A stretch of 64,000 bases of DNA from Streptomyces sp. NBC_00390 (GCF_036057275.1 NZ_CP107945.1:4154001-4218000); one strand, 5' to 3'; shown: positions 1 to 9,345, counted from the stretch's first letter. Translations and numbers: made by a program. Notes: a model not told the origin generated them from the letters alone.

Positions 1-726
1 GTCGTCGGCGCGGTCGCCGAGAACCAGCACCAGCTGAACGACGGCGGCGCCATGCAGACCCCCGCGGGACGCGCCGCGGGCCTCGGCCGCCAGGCCCCGC
101 CCCCCGGCGGCGCCTTCGGCCCGCCCGGCAGCGGCGACGTCGGCTACGGCGGCATGCCGCCCGAGGGCAGCTTCGACGCCTTCACCGACGAGGACTTCGT
201 CAAGCAGCGCGGCGGCCGCAAGTGGCTGAAGCGCTCCTTCTACCTCGTCCTCGCCCTGGGCGTGATCGGCGGCGGTCTGTACGGCGGCTACCGCTGGACC
301 CAGACCCAGTACTACGTCGGCACCAAGGGCGAGCACGTCGCGCTCTACCGGGGCATCAGCCAGGACCTCGCCTGGGTCTCGCTCTCGGAGGTCGAGAAGG
401 ACCATCCCGAGATCGAACTCAAGTACCTCCCGCCCTACCAGCGCAAGCAGGTCGAGGCGACGATCACCGAGGACGGCCTCGGCAAGGCCCGCGCCAAGAT
501 CGAAGAGCTCGCCGACCAGGCGGCCGCCTGCAAGAAGGACGAGCAGCGCCGGGAAGCGGCCGACCGCGTGAGCACCCCGCCACCGGGCGAGGGTGAGGCA
601 GGCGGCACCGCCGGCACACCCGAGTCCCAGAACGCCAAGACCAAGCCGACCGCAGCTACTCCCTCTCCGGGTCCCACCCTCTCGGAGGAGGAGCAGAAGC
701 TGGCCTCGAACTGCGGCAAGCAGTAA
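1..726 (+). CDS. pstP: PP2C-type Ser/Thr protein phosphatase PstP, C-terminal part (5'-truncated by the window)
   Basis: The reading frame is open from base 1, so only the C-terminal 241 residues are present; the PP2C catalytic domain lies to the left. What is visible is a Gly/Pro-rich juxtamembrane linker, a single membrane segment (SFYLVLALGVIGGGLYGGYR) and an extracytoplasmic domain of about 120 residues ending in a charged, Thr/Pro-rich tail. This is the layout of actinobacterial PstP, which dephosphorylates PknB and its substrates. The call rests on this tail plus the following rodA-pbpA-pknB order, which is the conserved pstP operon. The stop codon is 26 nt before the next start, so co-transcription is likely. 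Confidence 0.85.
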   Translation, partial: VVGAVAENQHQLNDGGAMQTPAGRAAGLGRQAPPPGGAFGPPGSGDVGYGGMPPEGSFDAFTDEDFVKQRGGRKWLKRSFYLVLALGVIGGGLYGGYRWTQTQYYVGTKGEHVALYRGISQDLAWVSLSEVEKDHPEIELKYLPPYQRKQVEATITEDGLGKARAKIEELADQAAACKKDEQRREAADRVSTPPPGEGEAGGTAGTPESQNAKTKPTAATPSPGPTLSEEEQKLASNCGKQ

Positions 727-752
727 CCAGGCCGTAGGGGGCCTTCTCCACC

Positions 753-2168
753 ATGAGCGTTGTCACCAACACCACCACGATCGGCGCGATCGACGCACCG
801 AGCCGACGCAACACCGAGCTGATGCTGCTGGGGTTCGCCGTAGCCATCCCGGTGTTCGCGTACATCAACGTGGGCCTCGCCCTCGACGGCGAACTGCCCG
901 CAGGAGTACTCGGCTACGGGTTCGGCATCGGCCTGCTCGCCGGTGTCGCCCACCTCGTGGTGCGCAAGTTCGCCAAGTACGCCGACCCGCTGCTGCTGCC
1001 GCTGGCGGCACTGCTCAACGGGCTCGGTCTGGTGATGATCTGGCGGCTGGACCAGTCGCAGCGGCTGATCCAGCGCATCGAGTCCCGATACGGTGAAGGA
1101 AGCTTCAGCCCCGACGCCCCCAAGCAGCTGATGTACTCCGCCATCGGCATCACGCTCTTCGTCGCGGTGCTGATGCTGCTGAAGGACCACCGTATCCTGC
1201 AGCGCTACACCTATATCTCGATGGCAGCGGCACTGGTCCTGCTGGTCCTGCCGATGTTCTTCCCTGCCGTGAATGGCGCCAAGATCTGGATCAGCCTGGG
1301 CCCGTTCTCCATCCAGCCCGGCGAGTTCGCCAAGATCATCATTGCGATCTTCTTCTCCGGCTACCTGATGGTGAAGAGAGATGCCCTGGCCCTGGCCAGT
1401 CGGCGCTTCATGGGCCTCTACCTGCCGCGCGGCCGGGACCTCGGTCCCATCCTCGTGGTCTGGGCGATGTCCATCCTGATCCTCGTCTTCGAGACCGACC
1501 TCGGCACCTCGCTGCTGTTCTTCGGACTCTTCGTGATCATGCTCTATGTGGCCACCGAGCGCACCAGCTGGATCGTCTTCGGTCTGCTGATGTCCGCCGT
1601 CGGCGCGGTCGGTGTCGCCTCGTTCGAGCCGCACGTCCAGCAGCGCGTGGAGTTCTGGCTCAACCCCTTCGCCCAGAGCACCTGGGAGCAGAGCGATCAG
1701 ATCGGTCAGGCGCTGATGTCCTTCGGCGCCGGCGGAACCCTCGGCACAGGGCTCGGCCAAGGCGACTCCGACCTCATCGGCTTCGCCGCCAACTCCGACT
1801 TCATCCTCTCCTCCTTCGGCGAGGAGTTCGGGCTGGCCGGGATGATGGCGTTCCTGCTGATCTACGGACTGATCGTGGAACGCGGCGTGCGCACGGCACT
1901 CGCCGCCCGCGACCCGTTCGGCAAGCTGCTCGCCATCGGACTGTCCGGCGCCTTCGCCATCCAGGTCTTCGTCGTCGCCGGTGGTGTCATGGGTCTCATC
2001 CCGTTGACCGGCATGACGATGCCGTTCGTCGCCTACGGTGGCTCTTCCGTGCTCGCGAACTGGGCGCTCATCGCCATCCTGATCCGGATCAGCGACACCG
2101 CCCGCCGTCCCGCGCCCGCTCCCGCTCCGTCGCCCGACGCCGAGATGACCCAGGTGGTCCGACCGTGA
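753..2168 (+). CDS. rodA: SEDS-family peptidoglycan glycosyltransferase (RodA/FtsW type)
   Basis: This 471-residue polytopic membrane protein belongs to the FtsW/RodA/SpoVE family, which polymerises lipid II into glycan strands together with a class B PBP. Visible family features are about ten hydrophobic helices, the loop around NSDFILSSFGEEFGLAG and the C-terminal VAYGGSSVLANW motif. The ATG at 753 follows a G-rich ribosome binding site in the gap after pstP. Its stop overlaps the pbpA start (GTGA), which points to translational coupling of the SEDS/PBP pair. In mycobacteria the gene in this position is rodA. Streptomycetes have several SEDS paralogues, so whether this one acts in elongation or division cannot be read from the sequence. 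Confidence 0.9.
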   Translation: MSVVTNTTTIGAIDAPSRRNTELMLLGFAVAIPVFAYINVGLALDGELPAGVLGYGFGIGLLAGVAHLVVRKFAKYADPLLLPLAALLNGLGLVMIWRLDQSQRLIQRIESRYGEGSFSPDAPKQLMYSAIGITLFVAVLMLLKDHRILQRYTYISMAAALVLLVLPMFFPAVNGAKIWISLGPFSIQPGEFAKIIIAIFFSGYLMVKRDALALASRRFMGLYLPRGRDLGPILVVWAMSILILVFETDLGTSLLFFGLFVIMLYVATERTSWIVFGLLMSAVGAVGVASFEPHVQQRVEFWLNPFAQSTWEQSDQIGQALMSFGAGGTLGTGLGQGDSDLIGFAANSDFILSSFGEEFGLAGMMAFLLIYGLIVERGVRTALAARDPFGKLLAIGLSGAFAIQVFVVAGGVMGLIPLTGMTMPFVAYGGSSVLANWALIAILIRISDTARRPAPAPAPSPDAEMTQVVRP

Positions 2169-3622
2169 ACAAGCCCCTGCGCCGGATCGCGATCTTCTGT
2201 GGACTGCTCGTCCTTGCCCTGCTGGTGCGCACCAACTGGCTCCAGTACGTCGAGGCCGACGACCTGAACGCCAACAGCAAGAACCGCCGGATCCAGATCG
2301 AGCGGTACGCCAACGAGCGCGGCAACATCGTCGTCGAGGGCAAGGCGATCACCGGTTCGGTCAAGACCAACGACACCGACTTCGAATACAAGCGCACCTA
2401 TGTCAACGGCCCGATGTGGGCGCCGGTGACCGGTTACGCCTCGCAGGCATTCGATGCCAACCAGATCGAGAAGATCGAGGACGGCATCCTCACCGGCAAC
2501 TCCGACCGGCTCTTCTTCGACCGCACCATGGCGATGTTCACGGGCGACAAGAAGAAGGGCGGCAATGTCGTCACCACGCTGGACGCCGCCGCTCAGAAGG
2601 CCGCTTTCGAGGGCCTCGGCGACAAGAAGGGTGCCGTCGCGGCCATCGACCCGCGGACCGGCAAGATCCTCGCGCTGGCGTCCACGCCTTCGTACGATCC
2701 CAGCTCCTTCGCCGGCTACCGCGACAAGGACGCGAAGGCCTGGAACGCGCTCAACAAGGACAAAGACAAGCCCATGCTCAACCGGGCCCTGCGCGAGGTC
2801 TACCCGCCCGGATCCACGTTCAAGGTGATCACGGCCGCGGCAGCCCTGGAGTACGGCAAGGTCTCCGACATCAACGAGCCGACCAAAACCCCTGACCCGT
2901 ACATCCTGCCGAACACGCGCACCGAGATGGTCAACCACGCCGGCGGCTGCGAGAACGCGACGCTGAACCGGGCCATGGAGGTCTCCTGCAACTCCGTCTT
3001 CGCGAAGCTCGGTGACGACGTCACCCGCGACAAGATGGTGGAGATGGCCGAGAAGTTCGGCTTCAACAGCGAGGCCTTCGTCCCCGTGCGCACGTCGGCA
3101 TCGGTCTACGACAAGAAGATGGACAGGCCGCAGAACGCCCTGTCGTCCATCGGCCAGTTCAACACCGCCGCCACCCCGCTGCAGATGGCCATGGTCACCG
3201 CCGCCATCGCCAACGACGGCAAGCTGATGAAGCCGTACATGATCGACAAACTCGAGTCCCCGAACGTCGACGTCATCGAGCAGACCGAACCGGAGGAGAT
3301 GAGCCGTCCGATCTCCCCGGAGAACGCCCAGCTGCTCCAGCAGATGATGGAGAACGTCGTCGAGAACGGCACCGGAACCAACGCGGCGATCGACGGCGTG
3401 AAAGTCGGCGGCAAGACCGGTACCGCGCAGCACGGCGAGAACAACAGCAAGAACCCCTACGCCTGGTTCATCTCGTACGCCAAGGGCGAGAACGGATCGC
3501 CGGTCGCCGTCGCGGTCGTGGTCGAGGACAGCAACGCCCGCCGTGACGACATCTCCGGCGGTGGCCTGGCCGCCCCGATCGCCAAGGCAGTGATGAATGC
3601 GGTACTGGAGAGCGAGAAGTGA
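2165..3622 (+). CDS. pbpA: Class B penicillin-binding protein PbpA (transpeptidase)
   Basis: A 485-residue class B PBP. An N-terminal signal anchor (residues about 8-22) precedes a short non-catalytic region and a penicillin-binding transpeptidase domain. Catalytic motifs are visible: S217-T-F-K220 (nucleophile Ser217), S274-C-N276 and K417-T-G-T420. It cross-links peptide stems outside the membrane and probably works with the SEDS protein encoded just upstream. The GTG start overlaps the rodA stop by 4 nt. At 485 residues it matches the compact actinobacterial PbpA rather than the larger FtsI type. Confidence 0.92.
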   Translation: MNKPLRRIAIFCGLLVLALLVRTNWLQYVEADDLNANSKNRRIQIERYANERGNIVVEGKAITGSVKTNDTDFEYKRTYVNGPMWAPVTGYASQAFDANQIEKIEDGILTGNSDRLFFDRTMAMFTGDKKKGGNVVTTLDAAAQKAAFEGLGDKKGAVAAIDPRTGKILALASTPSYDPSSFAGYRDKDAKAWNALNKDKDKPMLNRALREVYPPGSTFKVITAAAALEYGKVSDINEPTKTPDPYILPNTRTEMVNHAGGCENATLNRAMEVSCNSVFAKLGDDVTRDKMVEMAEKFGFNSEAFVPVRTSASVYDKKMDRPQNALSSIGQFNTAATPLQMAMVTAAIANDGKLMKPYMIDKLESPNVDVIEQTEPEEMSRPISPENAQLLQQMMENVVENGTGTNAAIDGVKVGGKTGTAQHGENNSKNPYAWFISYAKGENGSPVAVAVVVEDSNARRDDISGGGLAAPIAKAVMNAVLESEK

Positions 3623-3790
3623 CGAGGATCACGCCCGGCCTCCATACCTGCACTTTGCGATACCGGTCGGGTATCAGCTGACGGTTGGGGTCGGATCAAG
3701 CCGGACGTGCCCGGTAGCGTATGCGCGAACAGCACACCGGCGGGCCACACGAGGGTGCGGTCGGGACTGACGGAGAGGGCTGGAACTGTT

Positions 3791-5773
3791 ATGGAAGAGC
3801 CGCGTCGCCTCGGCGGCCGGTATGAACTGGGCTCGGTGCTCGGCCGCGGTGGGATGGCCGAGGTCTACCTCGCCCACGACACCCGGCTCGGCCGCACCGT
3901 CGCCGTGAAGACGCTACGGGCCGACCTCGCCCGCGACCCGTCCTTCCAGGCCCGGTTCCGCCGGGAGGCCCAGTCCGCCGCCTCGCTCAACCACCCTGCG
4001 ATCGTCGCTGTCTACGACACCGGCGAGGACTACGTGGACGGGGTCTCGATCCCGTACATCGTCATGGAGTACGTCGACGGCTCCACGCTGCGTGAGCTGC
4101 TGCACTCGGGCCGCAAGCTGCTGCCCGAGCGCACGCTGGAGATGACCATCGGCATCCTCCAGGCCCTCGAGTACTCCCACCGCAACGGGATCGTCCACCG
4201 CGACATCAAGCCGGCGAACGTCATGCTGACGCGCACCGGCCAGGTCAAGGTCATGGACTTCGGCATCGCCCGCGCCATGGGTGACTCCGGCATGACCATG
4301 ACCCAGACCGCGGCCGTGATCGGCACCGCCCAGTACCTCTCCCCGGAGCAGGCCAAGGGCGAGCAGGTCGACGCGCGCTCGGATCTGTACTCCACCGGCT
4401 GCCTGCTCTACGAGCTCCTCACCGTGCGTCCGCCCTTCGTGGGCGACTCCCCGGTGGCGGTGGCCTACCAGCACGTAAGGGAAGAGCCGCAGCCGCCGAG
4501 CAATTTCGACCCCGAGATCACGCCCGAGATGGACGCGATCGTGCTCAAGGCCCTGGTCAAGGACCCGGACTACCGCTACCAGTCCGCCGACGAGATGCGC
4601 GCCGACATCGAGGCCTGCCTCGACGGACAGCCGGTCGCGGCGACTGCGGCAATGGGCTCGGTCGGCTACGGCGGCTACGGCGGCGAGGACCAGCCCACCA
4701 CCGCGCTGCGCCAGGCCGACCCGGGCGGGCAGACGTCGATGCTCCCGCCCATGAACCCCGATGACGGCGGCTTCGGCGGTTATGACGACCGCCCCGACCG
4801 CCGCCGGCAGAAGAAGTCCAACACCTCGACGATCCTGCTGGTGGTCGCCGGCATCCTGGTGCTGATCGGTGCCATCCTGATCGGCAGGTCCGTGTTCGGC
4901 GGCGGCGACGACGACGCCAACAAGGTGAATGTGCCACAGCTGGTGGGCAGTACCTTCGAAGAGGCGAAGGACCTGGCAAAGAACTCCCACGTCACCGTCG
5001 AACGGTCGGGCACCCAGCGCTGCGACCAGCCCAAGGACCGTATCTGCAGCCAGAACCCGGCCAGCGGCCAGATGCAGGAGGGCGAGACCATCCAGGTCGT
5101 CGTCTCCGAAGGCGCGCCCCTGGTCGAGGTCCCCGACGTCGTCGACAAGGACGTGGACCGGGCGACGGAGATCCTGGAGAAGAAGAAGTTCGACGTCAAG
5201 GTCACGGAAGTCGAGGACGCCGCCGAGCCCGGCACGGTCCTGAAGCAGGATCCGGCGGGCGAGACCAAGGCCGAGAAGGGCACTACGGTGACCCTGACGG
5301 TCGCCAAGCAGTCCAAGCAGGACATTCCGGATGTCGTCGGCCAGGACTTCGCCAACGCGGAGAGCCAGCTCAAGACGCTCGGGTTCGAGGTCGTGCGGGT
5401 CGATGTCGAGTCGGACAAGCCGCTGAACCAGGTCGTCACCCAGAGCCAGACCGGCAAGGCGCCCAAGGGCACCAAGATCACGCTGGAAGTCTCCAAGGGC
5501 CCGGCGCAGCCGACGCAGGTCCCCGTCCCGCAGATCCGCGGCGTCACGGTCGCCCAGGCCAAGCAGATGCTCCAGGCGTCCGGCTTCAAGACGGTCGCGT
5601 TCGCCCCGGGCAGCACGCCGGACGACAACGCCGTGGTCTTCAACTCCGACCCGGCGCCCGGCACGCCGGTCGACCCGGCCACCACCACGGTGACCCTCAC
5701 CACCGTAGGCGGCGGGGGCAACAACGGCGGCAACAACGGCGGCGGCTTCATCGGCGGCAACGACGGCGACTGA
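3791..5773 (+). CDS. pknB: Membrane Ser/Thr protein kinase with four PASTA domains, PknB
   Basis: A 660-residue receptor-type kinase. The Hanks kinase domain spans about residues 10-280, with the glycine loop GRGGMAEVY, catalytic Lys40, H136-R-D138 and D156-F-G158. One membrane helix (about 347-366) leads to four PASTA repeats that bind muropeptides or lipid II, then a Gly/Asn tail. The ATG at 3791 is chosen because the kinase domain begins directly after it and a GGAGAGGG ribosome binding site lies at 3772. An upstream GTG (3707) would add 28 non-conserved residues. In mycobacteria a second kinase (pknA) lies in this operon; here only one is present. Opposed by PstP. Confidence 0.95.
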   Translation: MEEPRRLGGRYELGSVLGRGGMAEVYLAHDTRLGRTVAVKTLRADLARDPSFQARFRREAQSAASLNHPAIVAVYDTGEDYVDGVSIPYIVMEYVDGSTLRELLHSGRKLLPERTLEMTIGILQALEYSHRNGIVHRDIKPANVMLTRTGQVKVMDFGIARAMGDSGMTMTQTAAVIGTAQYLSPEQAKGEQVDARSDLYSTGCLLYELLTVRPPFVGDSPVAVAYQHVREEPQPPSNFDPEITPEMDAIVLKALVKDPDYRYQSADEMRADIEACLDGQPVAATAAMGSVGYGGYGGEDQPTTALRQADPGGQTSMLPPMNPDDGGFGGYDDRPDRRRQKKSNTSTILLVVAGILVLIGAILIGRSVFGGGDDDANKVNVPQLVGSTFEEAKDLAKNSHVTVERSGTQRCDQPKDRICSQNPASGQMQEGETIQVVVSEGAPLVEVPDVVDKDVDRATEILEKKKFDVKVTEVEDAAEPGTVLKQDPAGETKAEKGTTVTLTVAKQSKQDIPDVVGQDFANAESQLKTLGFEVVRVDVESDKPLNQVVTQSQTGKAPKGTKITLEVSKGPAQPTQVPVPQIRGVTVAQAKQMLQASGFKTVAFAPGSTPDDNAVVFNSDPAPGTPVDPATTTVTLTTVGGGGNNGGNNGGGFIGGNDGD

Positions 5774-5799
5774 GGCACCGACCGGCCCGTAGTAAAGAC

Positions 5800-5834
5800 A
5801 AGGCCCCGGCACCCACCAAGGGTGCCGGGGCCTT
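5800..5834 (+). terminator. Terminator of the pstP-rodA-pbpA-pknB operon
   Basis: A 14-bp GC-rich stem (arms about 5800-5814 and 5821-5834) with a loop of about 6 nt lies 27 nt after the pknB stop. It separates this operon from the convergent sortase gene and may act in both directions. Confidence 0.85.
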
Positions 5835-5879
5835 CCGCTTACTGTCCGTGGAGCCGGGCGTACTGTCCCGTGGAGCCGC

Positions 5880-6557
5880 TCAGCGCAGCTCCGCCGGCGG
5901 CGTGCGGTTCTTGTCGACCTTCTCCGTGCGCTCCAGCTCTCCCCACACGATGTAGCGGTAGTTCGACGTGTACACCGGCGTGCAGGTCGTCAGCGTGATG
6001 TAGCGGCCCGGCTTCTTCTTGCCCGACTCCTTCGGGACCGGCTGCAGCACGTCCACGTTGAACTTCGAGGTCTCGGGGAGCTTGTTGAAGACCTTGTAGA
6101 CGTACCAGGTGTCCCGGGTCTCGAAGACGATCGGGTCGCCGTTCCTGAGCTTGTGGATGTTGTGGAACTTCGCACCGTGCCCGTCCCGGTGCGCGGCCAG
6201 CGTGAAGTTGCCCTTGGCGTGCCAGGGGAGCGCCGACTTGATCGGGTCCGTGTAGTAGCCCGCGATACCGTTGTTGAGGGCTTCGGTGTCCGTGCCCTTC
6301 TTCACCAGGACCTCGCCCTCGTCCATGGCGGGTACGTGGAGGAAGCCGATGCCGTCCTTGGTGTCGAGCGCGCCCGGCCCGCTGTTGGCCCAGTCGTCGC
6401 GGATCCGGTCTCCCTGCTTGGCGGCCTCGCGGTCGGCGAGGACGTTGGTCCACCACAGCGAGTAGACGACAAACAGCCCCAGCACCACACCCGCGGTGAT
6501 CAGGAGCTCTCCGAACACACTGATGGCGCCGGCGATCCGGCCTCGAGCACGTGCCAC
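5880..6557 (-). CDS. Class E sortase (SrtE2-like)
   Basis: A 225-residue membrane-anchored transpeptidase. An N-terminal helix (residues about 9-35) is followed by the sortase barrel. Catalytic residues are visible: His in the LAAHRDGHG block, Cys in the TLTTC motif typical of class E, and the downstream Arg of SNYRYIVW. Class E sortases in Streptomyces attach surface proteins such as chaplins to peptidoglycan, recognising LAXTG. The start is GTG at 6557 with a modest AGG-containing ribosome binding site. It is last in a leftward gene set with a second sortase 52 nt upstream. In S. coelicolor the equivalent genes are, from memory, srtE1/srtE2 near pabA. Confidence 0.85.
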   Translation of the reverse strand: MARARGRIAGAISVFGELLITAGVVLGLFVVYSLWWTNVLADREAAKQGDRIRDDWANSGPGALDTKDGIGFLHVPAMDEGEVLVKKGTDTEALNNGIAGYYTDPIKSALPWHAKGNFTLAAHRDGHGAKFHNIHKLRNGDPIVFETRDTWYVYKVFNKLPETSKFNVDVLQPVPKESGKKKPGRYITLTTCTPVYTSNYRYIVWGELERTEKVDKNRTPPAELR

Positions 6558-6609
6558 TGCACCTGATCCCGTCTTGAAGTCCTTGGCGATGAGCGTTCGA
6601 GCGTCGGTG

Positions 6610-7770
6610 TCAGCCGACCAGTGCGTCGGGTTTGCCCTTGCTGCGCGGCCGTTCCTCGACCATCTTGCCCCACACGATCATGCGATACGTACTCGTGAAT
6701 TCCGGCGTACACGTCGTCAGTGTGATGTACCTGCCCGGCCCGGTGAACCCGGAGCCCGGCGGCACCGGACCGATCACGCTCACGTTCGACGGAGACGTCT
6801 GGGGAAGGATGCTCTCCATCCGATACGTGTAGTAGGCGTCCTGCGTCTCGACGACGATCGGATCGCCCTTGTCGAGCTGGTTGATGTAGCGGAACGGTTC
6901 ACCGTGGGTGTTGCGGTGGCCGGCGAGCGCGAAGTTGCCCAGCTTGTCCTCGGGCATCGCGGTCTTCAGCTTCCCCTCGCCGTAATGACCGACCATCCCG
7001 CGGTCGAGGACGTTCTTCTTGCTGATGCCCTCCGCGATCGGCACCACGACATCCAGCTTGGGGATGTACATGATGGCGAATCCCTGGCCCGGTTCGAACG
7101 CATCAGGCTTGCGGCCCTTGGCCCAGCCGTCCTGGATCTTGTTGGCCTCGGCGTTGGCCTCCTGACCGGCGAGGATGTTCGTCCACCACAACTGGTACGT
7201 GACGAACAACAGCATCAGGACACCGAAGGTGATGAACAGCTCGCCGATGGCGCGGCTGGCGATGACCGCCGGGCTGTCCTTCAGCGCACGTGCCGCACGA
7301 CGGGCCTCGAGGCGCGACATCGGCTTCACGGACCCGCCGGAGGCTCCCTGAGCGGCCGTGGAAGCCCCCTGAGCAGCCGCGGGGGCCCCTGTGCGCCTGT
7401 GGCCCCGCCCCTTGGCCGCTCTGCGGCGCTCGGCCCGGCCGGGACCTGGCAGGGGCTCCGTGGCGCGCCGCGTGTCCGATGTGCGCAGGGCGACCGTCTC
7501 GTCGTCCGGCACCGGGACGGGATCGAAGACCGGCAGCTGCTCGGGTTCCGGTACGGATGCCTGGGCCGGCACGGCCCCCATGGCGGGGTCGGGCTGGGCG
7601 TACCAGTCCCGCTGGTATCCCTCGGGGTCGTACCACTCCTGCGGCTGCTGCGGGGACTGCTGCGCCTGGGGCATCGGGGCAGTCAGCGGGTCGTAAACAC
7701 GTTCGTAGTCGTACTCGTACTCCCGCTCGTACTCGTGATCGTGCTCGTGCCCCGGGCGCACGGCACTCAC
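6610..7770 (-). CDS. Class E sortase with long low-complexity N-terminal extension (SrtE1-like)
   Basis: A 386-residue class E sortase. The first 170 or so residues are cytoplasmic and unusual: a His/Glu/Asp/Tyr-rich stretch (HEHDHEYEREYEYDYE), then Pro/Gln- and Ala-rich sequence. A membrane helix and a sortase domain follow, with AGHRNTHG (catalytic His), TLTTC (catalytic Cys) and the STYRMIVW arginine. GTG at 7770 is chosen as the start because it overlaps the pabA stop (GTGA), implying translational coupling. An upstream alternative would run into pabA. It probably anchors LAXTG surface proteins together with the neighbouring sortase. The role of the acidic tail is unknown. Confidence 0.87.
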   Translation of the reverse strand: MSAVRPGHEHDHEYEREYEYDYERVYDPLTAPMPQAQQSPQQPQEWYDPEGYQRDWYAQPDPAMGAVPAQASVPEPEQLPVFDPVPVPDDETVALRTSDTRRATEPLPGPGRAERRRAAKGRGHRRTGAPAAAQGASTAAQGASGGSVKPMSRLEARRAARALKDSPAVIASRAIGELFITFGVLMLLFVTYQLWWTNILAGQEANAEANKIQDGWAKGRKPDAFEPGQGFAIMYIPKLDVVVPIAEGISKKNVLDRGMVGHYGEGKLKTAMPEDKLGNFALAGHRNTHGEPFRYINQLDKGDPIVVETQDAYYTYRMESILPQTSPSNVSVIGPVPPGSGFTGPGRYITLTTCTPEFTSTYRMIVWGKMVEERPRSKGKPDALVG

Positions 7771-8405
7771 GCCACGGCCTTGCCCACCACCGGTGCGAGC
7801 CCCGCCGAACGTCCGACCGCTCCCGCGTCGCCGCACTGCACCAGCCAGTTGGCGAGCATCAGATGGCCATGCTCGGTGAGGACCGACTCGGGGTGGAACT
7901 GCACGCCCTCGACGGCCAGTTCACGGTGCCTCAGCCCCATGATGATCCCGTCCGCCGTCTGTGCGGTGACCTCCAGCTCGTCGGGAAGGTCGGCCGGCTC
8001 GGCGGCCAGTGAGTGGTACCGGGTTGCCGTGAACGGCGAAGGCAGCCCCGCGAACACACCCTTGCCCCCGTGTGTGACCAGGGACGTCTTGCCGTGCAGC
8101 AGCTCCGGGGCGCGGTCCACCACGCCGCCGTACGCCACCGCCATCGACTGCATCCCCAGGCAGACGCCGAAGACGGGCACGCCCGTCTTCGCGCAGTGGC
8201 GCACCATCTCGATGCACACACCGGCCTGTTCGGGCGCACCGGGTCCGGGGGAGAGCAGCACGCCGTCGAAGCCGTCCTGGGCATGCTCGAGGGCCACTTC
8301 GTCGTTGCGCACGACCTCGCACTCGGCGCCGAGCTGGTAGAGGTACTGGACGAGGTTGAAGACGAAGCTGTCGTAGTTGTCCACCACGAGAATGCGCGCG
8401 CTCAC
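7767..8405 (-). CDS. pabA: Aminodeoxychorismate/anthranilate synthase component II (glutamine amidotransferase)
   Basis: A 212-residue class I glutamine amidotransferase that hydrolyses glutamine and passes ammonia to the chorismate-using partner subunit (PabB or TrpE). Visible motifs are the N-terminal ILVVDNYDSF, the LLSPGPGAP oxyanion strand, the nucleophile in GVCLGMQ, and the His-Glu pair in GVQFHPES. GTG at 8405 is taken as the start because the family begins at this point and it overlaps the stop of the upstream small gene (GTGA). No partner subunit is encoded nearby, so the choice between folate and tryptophan branches is open; a dual role is common in actinobacteria. Location between sortases is conserved in streptomycetes. 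Confidence 0.92.
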   Translation of the reverse strand: MSARILVVDNYDSFVFNLVQYLYQLGAECEVVRNDEVALEHAQDGFDGVLLSPGPGAPEQAGVCIEMVRHCAKTGVPVFGVCLGMQSMAVAYGGVVDRAPELLHGKTSLVTHGGKGVFAGLPSPFTATRYHSLAAEPADLPDELEVTAQTADGIIMGLRHRELAVEGVQFHPESVLTEHGHLMLANWLVQCGDAGAVGRSAGLAPVVGKAVA

Positions 8406-8575
8406 TGTCCCGTCCCTTCCCCGTCGACCGTCACGTCGTTGAACGGAAGCAGCGGCTCCGCCCACGGGAAGACGTACTGGAACAGCACATAGACGACCGC
8501 CAGGACCAGCACGAGCGAAATGATCGCCCGCACCCACACGTTGCCCGGCAGATGCCGCCAGATCCAGCCGTACAT
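8402..8575 (-). CDS. Small single-pass membrane protein, 57 residues
   Basis: A short gene coupled to pabA by a GTGA overlap. The protein has a short N-terminal MYGWIWRHLPGN segment, one strong membrane helix (residues about 17-37) and a short acidic tail. The ATG at 8575 follows a GGAGAGGGACAGC-type ribosome binding site on the minus strand. I do not recognise a family function. Its place between a sortase and pabA suggests co-expression with the sortase genes, but that is inference only. Confidence 0.75.
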   Translation of the reverse strand: MYGWIWRHLPGNVWVRAIISLVLVLAVVYVLFQYVFPWAEPLLPFNDVTVDGEGTGQ

Positions 8576-8631
8576 GCTGTCCCTCTCCGTTCGGTACGGG
8601 ACCAGACTAAAGGGCACCAGGGGCCCGTGGG

Positions 8632-9345
8632 TCAGCTGTGGAAAGCTGGCGGCTTGCCGTCCGTCACAGGCTGCGTGGCATCCAGATGGGCCCAGACGAC
8701 AAGCCGGTGGCTGCTGCCCCACTCCGGCTCACAGGTCGTCAGCGTCAGATAGCGCCCCGGCGCGTCGAACGGGGCCACGTCGTCCCTGAGCGGCCGGGGT
8801 ACGGAGCCGATCACCCCGACGTCACCCGGGACGGTCCGGTACGGCTTGTTCACAATCCGGTAGGTGAACCAGGTCGTGCCGTCCGACAGCACCACGACGT
8901 CCCCCGGGCGCAGCCGCGGAAAGTCCTTGAACGGGTCTCCGTAGGTGCGCCGGTGGCCCGCGACCGCGAAGTTGCCCGGCTCGCCGAGCCGGGCGGTGGA
9001 CTCGTAGTGACCGAGCCCCTTCTTGAGGACGCCGACTCCGGTGCCCTCCAGGACGGGCCAGTCCCACCCCCGGCCGAAGCGCGGGACGTACATCACGGCG
9101 AAGGGTCTGCCGCTCTCGTATGCCTCGGGGGCAGGCACAGTGCCCGCTTCGGTGCCGCCCCCCGCGGCCGGGGCCTCGACGGGGGCCTTCGCCCAGGTCC
9201 GTTCGAGCCGGTCGATCTGCCCGTCCGTGGCGCTGTCCGCCTTGATCCCGGTCCAGAACAGCACGTACACCACGAAGAGCACGATCAGGGTGCCGACGGT
9301 GATGCACAGTTCGCTGACGGTCCGCACCAGCACCCGCACCGACAC
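8632..9345 (-). CDS. Class E sortase, third copy
   Basis: A sortase of about 237 residues: an N-terminal membrane helix (VSELCITVGTLIVLFVVYVL), a linker, then the barrel with AGHRRTYG (His), TLTTC (Cys) and SSHRLVVW (Arg). It is more diverged from the other two than they are from each other. The start is uncertain: TTG at 9357, GTG at 9345 or GTG at 9339 are all in frame. The GGGGGAG at 9349-9355 fits the last best. It lies 3-21 nt after the DUF881 gene, so the two are probably in one operon. Its substrates cannot be inferred. Confidence 0.85.
   Translation of the reverse strand: MSVRVLVRTVSELCITVGTLIVLFVVYVLFWTGIKADSATDGQIDRLERTWAKAPVEAPAAGGGTEAGTVPAPEAYESGRPFAVMYVPRFGRGWDWPVLEGTGVGVLKKGLGHYESTARLGEPGNFAVAGHRRTYGDPFKDFPRLRPGDVVVLSDGTTWFTYRIVNKPYRTVPGDVGVIGSVPRPLRDDVAPFDAPGRYLTLTTCEPEWGSSHRLVVWAHLDATQPVTDGKPPAFHS

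Noticed and set aside
3659..3675. Inverted repeat GATACC-N5-GGTATC before pknB as an operator
   Set aside because: Arms are only 6 bp and no regulator is implied; too weak to list as a feature.
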